Assembly: GCA_018675335.1 (NCBI GenBank)
Contig: JABGYH010000003.1
Location: 62,001-126,000 of the forward strand
Length of the DNA: 64,000 nucleotides
Reading direction: 5' to 3'
From: Candidatus Woesearchaeota archaeon
GTDB taxonomy: Archaea > Nanobdellota > Nanobdellia > Woesearchaeales > UBA11576
The notes beneath the pieces were generated by a model that saw nothing but the letters and a program-made list of their open reading frames with translations, was not told the DNA's origin and searched no databases. This document shows positions 46,009 through 55,547 of the stretch, one piece after another (position 1 is the stretch's first letter; the number at the start of each line of letters is the position of its first letter). Position numbers and translations under genes: made by a program.

Positions 46009-46530
46009 ATGGGACACATAAACATTGAAATCAAAGCAAAATCAACCAATCACGAAAAGATTCGAAAAATATTGCGAGAAAAGAATGCAGAATTTAAAGG
46101 AGAAGATCACCAAATAGACACATACTTTAAAGTAGAATCTGGGCGATTAAAACTTCGCGAAGGAAACATAGAAAATTATTTAATATTTTATGAGCGCGAA
46201 GACAAAGAAGGTCCAAAACAATCTAACGTAATTTTATACAAATCAAATCCAAATTCAACACTAAAAGAACTCTTAATCAAATCTAATGGAATTTTAGTTG
46301 TTATTGATAAAACCCGAGAAATATACTTCATAGAAAATGTTAAATTCCATCTCGACATAGTTAAAGACCTGGGAACTTTTATTGAAGTTGAAGCAATAGA
46401 TAAAGTAGGAAACATAGGCCGAGAAAAACTACTAGCTCAATGCCAACAATACTTAGATTTGTTTGAAGTTGCAAAAGACGATCTAATATCAGTTTCTTAT
46501 AGTGATTTATTATTAAAAAAAAAACAGTAA
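46009..46530 (+). CDS. CYTH-domain protein (class IV adenylate cyclase/thiamine-triphosphatase-like)
   Basis: 173 residues from ATG 46009, placed at the expected distance after the TATA box. The N-terminal NIEIKAKS supplies the E-x-E-x-K-like metal and phosphate site of the CYTH fold; other basic and acidic strands follow (RLKLREG, YLIFYERED, KFHLDIVKDLG, TFIEVEA). CYTH enzymes act on triphosphates (ATP to cAMP, thiamine-PPP or polyphosphate). The exact substrate cannot be told from the sequence. Confidence 0.82.
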   Translation: MGHINIEIKAKSTNHEKIRKILREKNAEFKGEDHQIDTYFKVESGRLKLREGNIENYLIFYEREDKEGPKQSNVILYKSNPNSTLKELLIKSNGILVVIDKTREIYFIENVKFHLDIVKDLGTFIEVEAIDKVGNIGREKLLAQCQQYLDLFEVAKDDLISVSYSDLLLKKKQ

Positions 46531-46609
46531 ATTAAAAAAATAAGGAATTAAAAAAATAAGGAATTAAAAAAATAATAAATAAAAACTCAATAAATAAAAC
46601 CAATCCAAA

Positions 46610-47170
46610 ATGAATGATTTAATAAAAGTTGAATAAGAAGTAAAACAGATCTTATTACAATCACCCGCAAAAACAGACTGGAAACATGCGCAGGGTACCA
46701 AAAATTGGATTCTTAAACTTAGACCTGATGCAGATTTTGCACTTCAAATAGCAGCATTAGCGCACGACATAGAAAGAGGATTTTATAAAAAAAGTAAAGA
46801 AGATGTCAAAGATTATAACAAACATAAAGCCGAACATGCAAAAAGAAGCGCCCAAGTAATTAGTGACATTCTAGTTAAACACAAATTTGATGAAATATTT
46901 GTAAAACGTGTTGCAAAATTAATATTACTACATGAAGTTGGCGGAAACCCAGAATCAAATGATTTACGAGATTCAGATAGCATTTCATTTTTTGAAGATA
47001 ATTTAGAACAATATTTTGAAAAATTTGGAACTGAAACTACCATCAAAAAAATAAAATATATGTTTGGACGAATGAATAATCAACACAAAAAACATTTGCT
47101 AAATTTAACATATCCCAACACCAAGTTAGATTCTATTTTTGGCGAGATTGTTAGATCTTATAAAAAATAA
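46610..47170 (+). pseudogene. HD-domain phosphohydrolase-like gene interrupted by an in-frame TAA
   Basis: The frame starts at ATG 46610 (MNDLIKVE), meets TAA at 46634-46636 (codon 9), then stays open for 178 codons to the TAA at 47168-47170. Downstream residues include DWKHAQG, LAHDIERG and LILLHEVGG, the H...HD...H layout of HD-domain metal-dependent phosphohydrolases. The codons around the stop differ from a sense codon by one base (TTA to TAA), so a recent nonsense mutation is the simplest reading. No ATG, GTG or TTG falls soon after the stop, so re-initiation is unlikely. It overlaps the tail of the convergent membrane gene by 45 bases. Confidence 0.7.
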
Positions 47171-47800
47171 ACTCAACATCATAAAAATAATTGAGTTTAA
47201 AAAAATTATAATTACAATTCTTTGAAAAATATTTAAGAAAAATTGAAAAGGATAAAGATTCACAATATTTTCTGAATCCGCATCAAATGTCCAAGAACCT
47301 TCTTCAAAAAAAACATTATGAAACTTCGTAAATGAAGAATCAAAATTTACTAACATAAAAAATCCTGCTGCAATTAAAATCAAAGTTAAAATAGATCCAC
47401 CTAAAAAAACACCATTCAATGATTTGAAAAAGTTAGGTTTCAAAAAATAAAGTATTGCAGATAAAATAACAAACAATGCAACCCCCCCATACTTTAATGC
47501 AAATAATTTGTTGAATAAAACTTTAACATCCAACATATGATCAATTTCTTTTTGATTAAAAAACGATCTAGGAAGAGCAGGATTTGATCCTTTAAGATAA
47601 GTTATAACTTGAGTGTTAATTAAATTAATACTGACTTGGTCGTTATCAGGAAAATTATCATAAACACCTAATTCATTAAATTGCGCGACATAAAACGACT
47701 CATCAAACGTTGTTTTTTCCAAACTATCTGAAACTAAAATAATTGGAAAGAGAATAATTAGAAAAATAATAATTAAAAAAGAGAAAATAAAATATTTCAT
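47126..47800 (-). CDS. DUF1461/TIGR01906-type integral membrane protein
   Basis: 224 residues. An N-terminal signal-anchor is followed by an external loop and three more hydrophobic segments (about 107-125, 133-150 and 190-215). The sequence FTKFHNVFFEEGSWTF and IVNLYPFQFF match the F-H-x-x-F-F-x-x-x-x-W-x-F signature of this uncharacterised membrane family. It lies 3 bases before the end of the thioredoxin reductase gene, with their ends overlapping, and is probably co-transcribed. Confidence 0.75.
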   Translation of the reverse strand: MKYFIFSFLIIIFLIILFPIILVSDSLEKTTFDESFYVAQFNELGVYDNFPDNDQVSINLINTQVITYLKGSNPALPRSFFNQKEIDHMLDVKVLFNKLFALKYGGVALFVILSAILYFLKPNFFKSLNGVFLGGSILTLILIAAGFFMLVNFDSSFTKFHNVFFEEGSWTFDADSENIVNLYPFQFFLNIFQRIVIIIFLNSIIFMMLSLFFIRSNNLAKNRI

Positions 47801-48756
47801 TTTTTGGATTTTGATGCGCGAATAAATTTGAATGCACTACGAGCTGCCAATGCACCTTCGGCTGCCGCAATAACAATTTGATTAAAACCACCACTACCTG
47901 TTGATATGTCTCCTGCTGAAAAAACACCCGGAACATTAGTTTTCATTTCTGAATCAACAACAATCCTATCAGATCTTTCATCAACAGTAACACCTAAAGC
48001 TTTTGCAAAATTTGAAAGAGGAATTCCTCCAATCTCAATAAATAAACCATCCATTTCAATTTTTCTTCCAGAATCAAGTTCTACTCCCTGCAACATAGGG
48101 CTACCATAAAACTTAACCACATTGGACTTTGGAACAAGTTCAACTTTAGAGTCGTTATGTATATCTTCTGCTCTTGCAGGTTCTGTTGTAAGATTATCCT
48201 TTCGGTAAATAATATAAACTTTTTTAGCAATTTCAGATAACATTTGAGTTGCCATTGCTGCAGCATCACCCGCACCTACAACACCCACCACTTTATCTTT
48301 GAAAAAGAAACCATCACAAGTTGCACAATAAGAAACTCCTTTTCCCTCATAATCTGCTTCTCCCTCAATTTCTAATTTTCTCCTCTTAGTTCCTAGCGCA
48401 ATCAAAATAGTTTTACCAAGATAAGATGTTTTGTCAGTTTGAACTCGGTAAACTTCTACTCCCTCAGAAGTTGTTTCTTTCATCACTTCTTGAATTTCTT
48501 CAAATATAATTGGGACTTTAAATTTTTCAACATGATCCTTAAATCCATCCATTATTTCAATTCCCGATCCAGTTTTACCTGGCCAATTTTCTATATCATG
48601 AGCAGTTGTTGCTATCCCACCTGGTTCTTTACCAATAACTACTGAGTCAAGTTTGTACCTAGCAGCATAGATTGCACAAGTATACCCTGCAGCACCCGCA
48701 CCCATAATTACAAGATCATAAACTTTATTTTTTGAATCAACTGAATCATCAGACAT
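47797..48756 (-). CDS. trxB: Thioredoxin reductase
   Basis: 319 residues from the ATG at 48756, which follows AAGGTGATTTTT (the ATG at 48765 lies in this ribosome binding site). FAD-binding GAGAAGYTCAIYAAR, redox-active CATC at about residues 136-139 in SYCATCDGFFF, the NAD(P)H loop GVVGAGDAAA and the C-terminal GVFSAGDI are all present. It transfers electrons from NAD(P)H to thioredoxin-like proteins and probably serves the peroxiredoxin nearby. Confidence 0.95.
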   Translation of the reverse strand: MSDDSVDSKNKVYDLVIMGAGAAGYTCAIYAARYKLDSVVIGKEPGGIATTAHDIENWPGKTGSGIEIMDGFKDHVEKFKVPIIFEEIQEVMKETTSEGVEVYRVQTDKTSYLGKTILIALGTKRRKLEIEGEADYEGKGVSYCATCDGFFFKDKVVGVVGAGDAAAMATQMLSEIAKKVYIIYRKDNLTTEPARAEDIHNDSKVELVPKSNVVKFYGSPMLQGVELDSGRKIEMDGLFIEIGGIPLSNFAKALGVTVDERSDRIVVDSEMKTNVPGVFSAGDISTGSGGFNQIVIAAAEGALAARSAFKFIRASKSKK

Positions 48757-48938
48757 AAAAATCACCTTTATTTATTATTAATTTATTATAAAATAGTTTT
48801 GAGTTATCATTAATTAGTTTAAATCATTATTAATTTATCACTTATTAATAAAATGAAGATAAAAAAAGAAGTTTATATTGTTTTCTGAAAACTGTGCGAT
48901 ATTGTGGTTTTTTGGAAGTAGTGTTAGCAAATATTAGT

Positions 48939-49352
48939 TTATTCACCCAATATTTTAATCATAATTCGCTTATCACGTTGACCATCAAACTCAGCATAAT
49001 AGATTTGTTCCCAAGTACCAAAATCAAGTTTACCATTCGTGATTGCAACTGTAACTTCACGACCCATAATAGTTCGCATCAAATGAGCCCAACCATTGTC
49101 TTCTCCTGTTTGGTGATGATGATAATTTTTGTTTTTTGGAACTAACTCTTCGAGCCATTCTTTGTAATCTTGAATTAAACCAGACTCTGCATCATTAATG
49201 TATACTGAGGCAGTTATGTGCATAGGATTTACTAAAACCAACCCATCCATAACACCTGATTCTTTTACTGCGAGTTCAACTTCGTGAGTTATATTTACAA
49301 AATCAACTCTTTTTTGAGTGTTTATGACTAATTTTTTTGTGTGCGACTTCAT
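48939..49352 (-). CDS. YjbQ family protein (UPF0047)
   Basis: 137 residues. It has [14 protein letters not shown], the conserved metal-binding His cluster, and [15 protein letters not shown], then [14 protein letters not shown] (here [17 protein letters not shown]). E. coli YjbQ has thiamine-phosphate synthase-like activity, but the native role is uncertain. The gene is single and convergent with the ZIP transporter region. Confidence 0.9.
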   Translation of the reverse strand: MKSHTKKLVINTQKRVDFVNITHEVELAVKESGVMDGLVLVNPMHITASVYINDAESGLIQDYKEWLEELVPKNKNYHHHQTGEDNGWAHLMRTIMGREVTVAITNGKLDFGTWEQIYYAEFDGQRDKRIMIKILGE

Positions 49353-49453
49353 TTTAGAATTGATGAGGTTAAGAGGTATAAAAAGTTTAGGGTTGCCCCC
49401 GTTTAAATTATATTTAAATTATAAGTGTCCAAAATTAAATTTTGAAAGATAAA

Positions 49454-49463
49454 CTTTTTAAAG
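49454..49463 (+). promoter_or_regulatory. TATA-like box of the ZIP transporter gene
   Basis: CTTTTTAAAG lies about 27 bases before the ATG at 49486. The spacing predicts a leaderless transcript. Confidence 0.4.
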
Positions 49464-49485
49464 ACATATTGATTTTTTAAGAAAT

Positions 49486-50262
49486 ATGAATGCAATCTAT
49501 ACCATAATTAGTGTTATCATAGTATCATTAATTAGCATTATTGCAGCAGTACCACTCTTAATTAAAAAGAAAATATCAAATAAAACACTACTATTTTTAC
49601 TAAGTATTTCTGTTGGAGTATTACTCAGCACAGTTTTTATTGAATTCTTACCCGAAGCAATGGAGCACGGACATGACTTAGGTTTAGTTGTTCCACTAAC
49701 AATTCTTGCAGGATTTTTAATCATGTTTATTTTAGAAAAATTCATACACTGGCATCACAACAAAAAATGTGAAGATGGACACTGCGGACATGGACATGCA
49801 TATAATTTATCAATCATAAACTTAATTGGAGATGGAGTACACAACTTTATTGATGGACTAGTAATTGCAGGAGCATATGCAGTAAATGTTACGTTAGGAA
49901 TTACTGCAACAATATCAATCATATTTCATGAAATTCCTCAAGAACTAGCAGATATAGGAGTTTTATTATATTCAGGATTATCAAAGAAAAAAGTCATCAT
50001 GTTTAATTTTTTATCTGCAATAACTGCAATATTTGGCGCAGTTGTTGGAATTATATTTGTAGAAAAAATACCTGGATTCACCCAATTCATAATACCATTT
50101 GCTGCAGGAAATTTTATTTATATCGCTGCAACAAACTTACTTCCTCAACTTCATAGGCATTGCTGTTTGAAAGATACATTCTTACACATACTAGCAATAC
50201 TTATTGGAATTGGAATAACTGTTTTAATATCAGTACTATTACCAGGACATTCTCATGCTTAA
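49486..50262 (+). CDS. ZIP-family metal transporter
   Basis: 258 residues with about eight hydrophobic segments. A histidine-rich cytoplasmic loop (HWHHNKKCEDGHCGHGHAY) and the metal-binding helices GDGVHNFIDGLVIAG and IIFHEIPQELAD (H...H-E-I-P) identify the ZIP family. It imports Zn2+, Fe2+ or Mn2+ into the cell. Regulation by a metal is likely but no operator is visible. Confidence 0.93.
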   Translation: MNAIYTIISVIIVSLISIIAAVPLLIKKKISNKTLLFLLSISVGVLLSTVFIEFLPEAMEHGHDLGLVVPLTILAGFLIMFILEKFIHWHHNKKCEDGHCGHGHAYNLSIINLIGDGVHNFIDGLVIAGAYAVNVTLGITATISIIFHEIPQELADIGVLLYSGLSKKKVIMFNFLSAITAIFGAVVGIIFVEKIPGFTQFIIPFAAGNFIYIAATNLLPQLHRHCCLKDTFLHILAILIGIGITVLISVLLPGHSHA

Positions 50263-50434
50263 AAGACCTTCTTATATTTTTAGTTGCAACAAATATATAA
50301 ATAACACAACCTTTTATGACTAATAGTTTATAAATAGAAATATCACTATTAATACAATATCACACAATAAATAACAGCCCAATTTGCAATAAATAAGATC
50401 ATATTTCATAATAATTATTATCTATATTTTAAAA

Positions 50435-52918
50435 ATGGCAGACTTGAAATCAAAAAAAATATTATTTTATCCAATTGATCTAGATTACAAAGTAATTGCA
50501 GGCAAGCCCATCATCTACTTATATGGTCGAACAAAAGAAGGTAAACAAATATGTGTAAAAGACAAAACATTTGAACCTTACTTTTATGTTTCTCTAACTG
50601 ACGATTCTAATGTTAATGAAGTAATAAAAAAAATACAAGAAACTGAAATAGACAAAAGAGGCTATGAAGGTAAAGTTGAAAGAATTGAAACAGTAAAACG
50701 CGAATTTAGAGGAAAAGACCAAGAATTTTTACAAGTATTTACTAACATACCCAAAGCTGTTGCTGCCATAAGTAAAGAAGTGAAAGACTATGAAGGCGTA
50801 AAACGTACGTTCGAATATGATATTCATTTTACTCGAAGATACTTAATGGATAAACAAATAATCCCCTTAACATTAACAGAAGTGCACGGAGACTTTGTTG
50901 ATGAACGAAATCGAGTTCCAGTATTTAATGCAACCCATATTGAAAATAATTCATCAGAAACATATGATCCACAAAAAATATTAGCATTCGACATAGAATG
51001 TTACAATCCACTTGGAAAAGTAATTGTTCCAGAAAAATTTCCAATAGTAATGATTGCATTTTATGGAAAAAATTACAAAAAAGTATTAACTTGGAAAAGA
51101 TTCAAAACCAATCATGACTACATAGAATTTGTAGATGGAGAAGCTGAATTATTAACAAGATTTAAAGAAATTGTAAACGAACAAAGTCCAGATCTATTAA
51201 CTGGATATTATTCTGATGGTTTTGATTTACCATATATTTTGACTAGAGCTGCAAAATATAAACTAAAAATGGACTTTAACTTAGATTATAGTCCTATTTC
51301 TACAAATAGTCGCGGAGAGACAAGTGTTCCCACAATAGGAATCGTTCATTTAGATATAATCAGTTTTATTAGACGAATCATATCACGAAAATTAAAAACA
51401 GATTCTTTAAAATTAGATTTAGTTGCAGAAGAATTGCTAGGAGAAAGAAAAGATGATGTTGATTTAAATTTACTTGCAAAATATTGGGACGAAGGCGCAC
51501 AAGAACTAGAAACATACTGCGTGTACAATCTCCAAGATGCAAAACTTACCCATGATTTAACAGAAAAAATATTACCAAATTTAATTGAAATGGTAAAATT
51601 AATCGGACAACCAATTGCTGCAGTAAATAAAATGTCATTCTCCCAACTTGTAGAATGGTTTTTGATGCGACGAACAAAAGATTTTAACATGATTATTGAA
51701 AATCGACCAGGATATGATAAACTAACAAATCGTCGAGGAGAAAAAGTAAAAGGTGCATTTGTATTCGAACCAACACCTGGACTGTATCATGGAGTCACCG
51801 TATTTGATTTTAGAAGTCTATACCCTACAATTATTGTATCGCATAATATTTCTCCTGAAACAATCAATTGTGAGTGTTGTGAAAATGAAGTTAAACATGT
51901 TCCAATAGATAACAAAAATTTATGGTTTTGTAAAAAGAAAGAAGGATTCTATTCATCAGTATTAAAAGAAGTGATAACTCGAAGAATGAGAGTAAAAGAA
52001 TTACTAAAAACTGCAGAACCAGAAAAAAAAGCACTCCTTGATGCAAGACAAGAAAGTTTGAAAGTACTCGCAAATTCATTTTATGGATATTTAGGATTTT
52101 ATGCTGCCAGGTGGTATAGTAAAGACTGCGCAAGATCAGTAACTGGATATGGACGAAATTATATTCACTTAGTAATTGACAAAGCAGAAGAAAAAGGATT
52201 TCAAATAATTTATTCTGATACAGATAGTATTTTCATAAACTTAAAAGAAAACACAACTGACGATGCGAAGAAATTTGTTGAAGATATAAATAATAAATTA
52301 CCAGGAATGATGGAACTTGAATATGAAGGATTTTATCCTGCAGCATTATTTGTATCAGTAAAAGAAAGTGATGAAGGTGCAAAGAAAAAGTATGCGCTAC
52401 TTGATGATACTGGAAAAATCATGATAAAAGGGTTTGAAGCAATAAGACGTAATTGGTCAACAATTGCAAAAGAAGTCCAACTAAAAGTAATAGATATTTT
52501 ATTAAAAGAAGATAATCCAAAAAAAGCATATGATTATGTTAAAGAAATAATCCAACAATTAAGAAAGCGAGAATTACCAATTGATAAAGTAATCATAAAA
52601 ACCCAATTAACAAAACCAATCGCAAGCTATGATTCAATTGGACCACATGTTGCTGCAGCAAAACGAATGCAAGCGCGGGGTGATGAAGTAATTCCCGGAA
52701 TGATAATTCAATATGTAATTACAGTAGGAAAAGGATTAATTCGTGAAAGAGCAAAATTACCTGATGAACTTGATGGAAATGATTATGATCCTGACTATTA
52801 CATAAATCACCAAATATTGCCTTCAGTTGATAAAATATTTGTGGTATTTGGGTATTCTAAAGAAGACCTAGCTGAAAAAAAAGAACAAAGCAAACTCGAC
52901 AGTTTTTTTGGAAGCTAA
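50435..52918 (+). CDS. polB: Family-B DNA polymerase
   Basis: 827 residues. 3'-5' exonuclease motif LAFDIECYN (Exo I), YYSDGFDLPYIL (Exo II). Polymerase motifs DFRSLYPTIIVSHNISPET (A), KVLANSFYGYLGF (B) and YSDTDSIF (C) are all intact. The C-terminus KKEQSKLDSFFGS ends in a short Q-x-x-L-x-x-F-F PIP-like motif that probably binds PCNA. No intein is present, although motifs A and C are common insertion sites. It is a replication or repair polymerase. Confidence 0.97.
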   Translation: MADLKSKKILFYPIDLDYKVIAGKPIIYLYGRTKEGKQICVKDKTFEPYFYVSLTDDSNVNEVIKKIQETEIDKRGYEGKVERIETVKREFRGKDQEFLQVFTNIPKAVAAISKEVKDYEGVKRTFEYDIHFTRRYLMDKQIIPLTLTEVHGDFVDERNRVPVFNATHIENNSSETYDPQKILAFDIECYNPLGKVIVPEKFPIVMIAFYGKNYKKVLTWKRFKTNHDYIEFVDGEAELLTRFKEIVNEQSPDLLTGYYSDGFDLPYILTRAAKYKLKMDFNLDYSPISTNSRGETSVPTIGIVHLDIISFIRRIISRKLKTDSLKLDLVAEELLGERKDDVDLNLLAKYWDEGAQELETYCVYNLQDAKLTHDLTEKILPNLIEMVKLIGQPIAAVNKMSFSQLVEWFLMRRTKDFNMIIENRPGYDKLTNRRGEKVKGAFVFEPTPGLYHGVTVFDFRSLYPTIIVSHNISPETINCECCENEVKHVPIDNKNLWFCKKKEGFYSSVLKEVITRRMRVKELLKTAEPEKKALLDARQESLKVLANSFYGYLGFYAARWYSKDCARSVTGYGRNYIHLVIDKAEEKGFQIIYSDTDSIFINLKENTTDDAKKFVEDINNKLPGMMELEYEGFYPAALFVSVKESDEGAKKKYALLDDTGKIMIKGFEAIRRNWSTIAKEVQLKVIDILLKEDNPKKAYDYVKEIIQQLRKRELPIDKVIIKTQLTKPIASYDSIGPHVAAAKRMQARGDEVIPGMIIQYVITVGKGLIRERAKLPDELDGNDYDPDYYINHQILPSVDKIFVVFGYSKEDLAEKKEQSKLDSFFGS

Positions 52919-53091
52919 TTATATATACTTTTTAAACTAAATTACCTTAAAATTTAAAAAATTTAAAGAAAGATTTAAAAACTCTGATGTCTAGAGTAAC
53001 TTTATTGCTGAAATCTAAAATTATACCATAAAAAGATTAGAAAAAACAAACTAAATGAAAATCTAATCTAAAAAATTCTATACTAAGAAAA

Positions 53092-53253
53092 ATGGCCCAA
53101 GGAATTGATTTTTTTAATACAGTGAACTATTTAGATCCCAAATGCCCTAGCTGCGGCACTAAGATAGATTGGGGAGTATCTACAGAATATTGCGATGAAA
53201 CCGAAGGCCAAATTTGTAAGAAATGCGGTAACGAAATACCTGATATGATTTGA
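53092..53253 (+). CDS. Small zinc-ribbon protein (53 residues)
   Basis: MAQGIDFFNTVNYLDPKCPSCG... continues to GNEIPDMI with two CxxC pairs (KCPSCGTKI and ICKKCGNEI), a complete zinc ribbon. The start is supported by an A-rich leader. It stands between PolB and a convergent DsbA-like gene. The function is unknown, but small zinc ribbons commonly bind nucleic acid or protein. Confidence 0.7.
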   Translation: MAQGIDFFNTVNYLDPKCPSCGTKIDWGVSTEYCDETEGQICKKCGNEIPDMI

Positions 53254-53276
53254 ATAAAAAAAATTTTATTTAATCT

Positions 53277-54194
53277 TTAATCTAACATTTTCTTGTATGC
53301 TCTATAAGGTTTAGGACCAACAATAGGTTTACCGTTAACAAAAACAGTAGGAGTTCCATAAATACCAGTTTTTTGAAGTTCATCAAATTGTTGCTGATTA
53401 AGAGTTGTCATAGACTCAGAAGAAGCACAAGACTTAATCATATTAACATCAATACCAAGAGTTGTTAATATTTCCGTAATGTTTTTTTCATTTAAGTTTT
53501 TTGATCCTAATTCAAACAAAGCATCATTAAACTGAATAAATTTATTCGGATACTGACCAAATACACAGTTAGCATATCCAGTTAAGAAATCAGTATGATG
53601 TTTCACAGGATAATGTGCGAAAATAAGATTAATAGTATTCTCATCAAATAATTTACGAATAGACGGATAAACTTCATGAGTATAATCACAACCATAACAA
53701 CCAATGAATAAAACTTGATTTTTTATATCTGCATTATAAGATGGAAAAAGAGACAAATCAATATTTTCAATACTTAAGTCTTCAATAGAACCAGTTGTTC
53801 CCCCACAAGTACCGTAAGGATTCTCAGATACTTTATTATTTTCACCTAATGGATCAAATATACAAAAACTATCATCTTGAGGGCCGTTACAATTACCATA
53901 AACAACGTAATTATAACCTCCAATTCCAGTGTATACAACACTCACGATTGAAAGAATTATGAAAATGTATGATAAAATTATAAAATTACCATAAACAAAT
54001 TTTGCTAACGCTTTATTTTTTGTAATTAAACGCCCAGTTAATTGGTATTTGATACGCTTATCAAGATTAGTATTGCACTTCCTAAACGTAGTTTTACGAA
54101 TAACACAATCTAATGCCTCTTTTGCAAGTGGCCTATAACGTACAGAAAACAAAGCCATCAATGCGAAAACAATTAAAGCTACAAAACATATCAT
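53277..54194 (-). CDS. Membrane-anchored DsbA-like thiol-disulfide oxidoreductase
   Basis: 305 residues. An N-terminal hydrophobic segment, a second at about 70-92, then a thioredoxin-fold domain with the active-site FIGCYGCDYTHE (C-x2-C), a helical insert with AHYPVKHHTD, and the cis-proline region YGTPTVFVNGKPI. It probably catalyses disulfide formation outside the cell, which would suit the cysteine-rich surface protein at 370. Confidence 0.85.
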   Translation of the reverse strand: MICFVALIVFALMALFSVRYRPLAKEALDCVIRKTTFRKCNTNLDKRIKYQLTGRLITKNKALAKFVYGNFIILSYIFIILSIVSVVYTGIGGYNYVVYGNCNGPQDDSFCIFDPLGENNKVSENPYGTCGGTTGSIEDLSIENIDLSLFPSYNADIKNQVLFIGCYGCDYTHEVYPSIRKLFDENTINLIFAHYPVKHHTDFLTGYANCVFGQYPNKFIQFNDALFELGSKNLNEKNITEILTTLGIDVNMIKSCASSESMTTLNQQQFDELQKTGIYGTPTVFVNGKPIVGPKPYRAYKKMLD

Positions 54195-54275
54195 TTTAAT
54201 GTAATCAAATTTAGACTTGATTTATAAACTTTTTTGTAGATTTAATAAGCACTAGAATCAAAATTAGTTGTTTTT

Positions 54276-54830
54276 TTAAAGATATTCAGTTAAAGAAGTT
54301 AAATATGAATCAGCTCTCATGGCAGCATCTTCTAATTCTTTTAGATTATCTAAAAAAGTATTAGCTCTTTTTGCTTTAGCAGCTCCTGCAAGTACACTTG
54401 TGCCAACTATAGTGCTTATCCCTGCAGCCAAACTATGAAAAAAATATCCTGCCACTCCTCCAATACCACCCAATATCCAAACACAATCAACTGCTTGATC
54501 TATAAACCGCTCATTATACCCTTCAGTTGTATAAATTTTAGGATTTATTTCTTCTTGAACGCCCATAGAATTTATTGAATTTATTAATGCTACTACGTTT
54601 GCATCAAACTTAGGATCATCATTTGGCCTAAAAAATCTTGAAAAAAAACCCGCATACTGATTTAAAACAAATTGCGCCGCTGCATGATATGTATCTTTTC
54701 CTTCCCTAACCAAGTTTGCCAAGGGATCACTTGCTAAAAAATCATCAATACATTTTTTTCTAGCAGCATCATGTGCTGTCCAATCAACTATATCAATTGC
54801 TTCAATTTTTTGTTTTAACGTTTGTTGCAT
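54276..54830 (-). CDS. Unrecognised protein with a hydrophobic hairpin
   Basis: 184 residues, not recognised. Residues 1-110 are helical and charged. A hydrophobic segment at about 115-150 (VWILGGIGGVAGYFFHS and GISTIVGTSVLAGAAKA) probably inserts in the membrane, followed by an amphipathic end. It lies between the DsbA-like gene and the divergent metallophosphoesterase. Confidence 0.6.
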   Translation of the reverse strand: MQQTLKQKIEAIDIVDWTAHDAARKKCIDDFLASDPLANLVREGKDTYHAAAQFVLNQYAGFFSRFFRPNDDPKFDANVVALINSINSMGVQEEINPKIYTTEGYNERFIDQAVDCVWILGGIGGVAGYFFHSLAAGISTIVGTSVLAGAAKAKRANTFLDNLKELEDAAMRADSYLTSLTEYL

Positions 54831-54902
54831 AATAATTGTTAAACTGAAATAAAATAGTTTATAATAATTGCGGGTTTTAAAACTAGATAAAAAAAAGAAT
54901 AA

Positions 54903-54912
54903 TTATTTATAT
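54903..54912 (+). promoter_or_regulatory. TATA-like box of the 54934 gene
   Basis: TTATTTATAT is centred about 26 bases before the ATG at 54934. This predicts a leaderless transcript. Confidence 0.5.
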
Positions 54913-54933
54913 CCCAAATAGATTCAGCACCAT

Positions 54934-55506
54934 ATGAAAATTGCAATAATATCCGATGTACACGAAAACATACACAATTTAGTACTAGCTCTCAAGAAGA
55001 TTGAGGAATTGAGTGCAGAACAAATTATATTTCTTGGAGATTTAATTAATCCTGGAATTGCAAAACACATTTCTAAATTAAACATCCCCACATTTGCAAT
55101 ATTTGGAAACAATGATGGAGATATTTCAGGCCTCATGGAAGTAAGTTTACAAAAAGGAAGTAATTTAAAATTTGGATTTACAAATTATGACATTGTTAAA
55201 TTTGATAATCGTAAGATTTTTTTAACACATTTTCCAATGCTTGCAAAACCCATGGCTAAGTCAAAAGAATTTGACGCAGTATTTTATGGACATAACCACG
55301 AAAAACATCAAGAAATGATTGGTGACTGTTTAGTTTTAAATCCTGGAGAATTAAGTGCGCACAAAACAAAAACTGCAAGTATCGCACTATATGATACAAA
55401 AACCAATACTGCAGAGATCATAATTTTAGAAGGCTCAATTAGTACAAAAACTGATGAAGCAGAAAAATATTTCAAACAAATAATTGATAATACGCACAAA
55501 TATTAA
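54934..55506 (+). CDS. Metallophosphoesterase, YfcE/MJ0936 type
   Basis: 190 residues. The family's metal sites are clear: ISDVHENIHN, LGDLINP, GNNDGD, THFPML and YGHNHEKHQ. These small archaeal enzymes hydrolyse phosphodiesters in vitro; the cellular substrate is not known. It is the first of a set of same-strand genes (patatin, methyltransferase, small membrane protein). Confidence 0.92.
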   Translation: MKIAIISDVHENIHNLVLALKKIEELSAEQIIFLGDLINPGIAKHISKLNIPTFAIFGNNDGDISGLMEVSLQKGSNLKFGFTNYDIVKFDNRKIFLTHFPMLAKPMAKSKEFDAVFYGHNHEKHQEMIGDCLVLNPGELSAHKTKTASIALYDTKTNTAEIIILEGSISTKTDEAEKYFKQIIDNTHKY

Positions 55507-55547
55507 TTTTTTATATTAAAAATTTTTAAAAAGAGGATTTGAAAATT

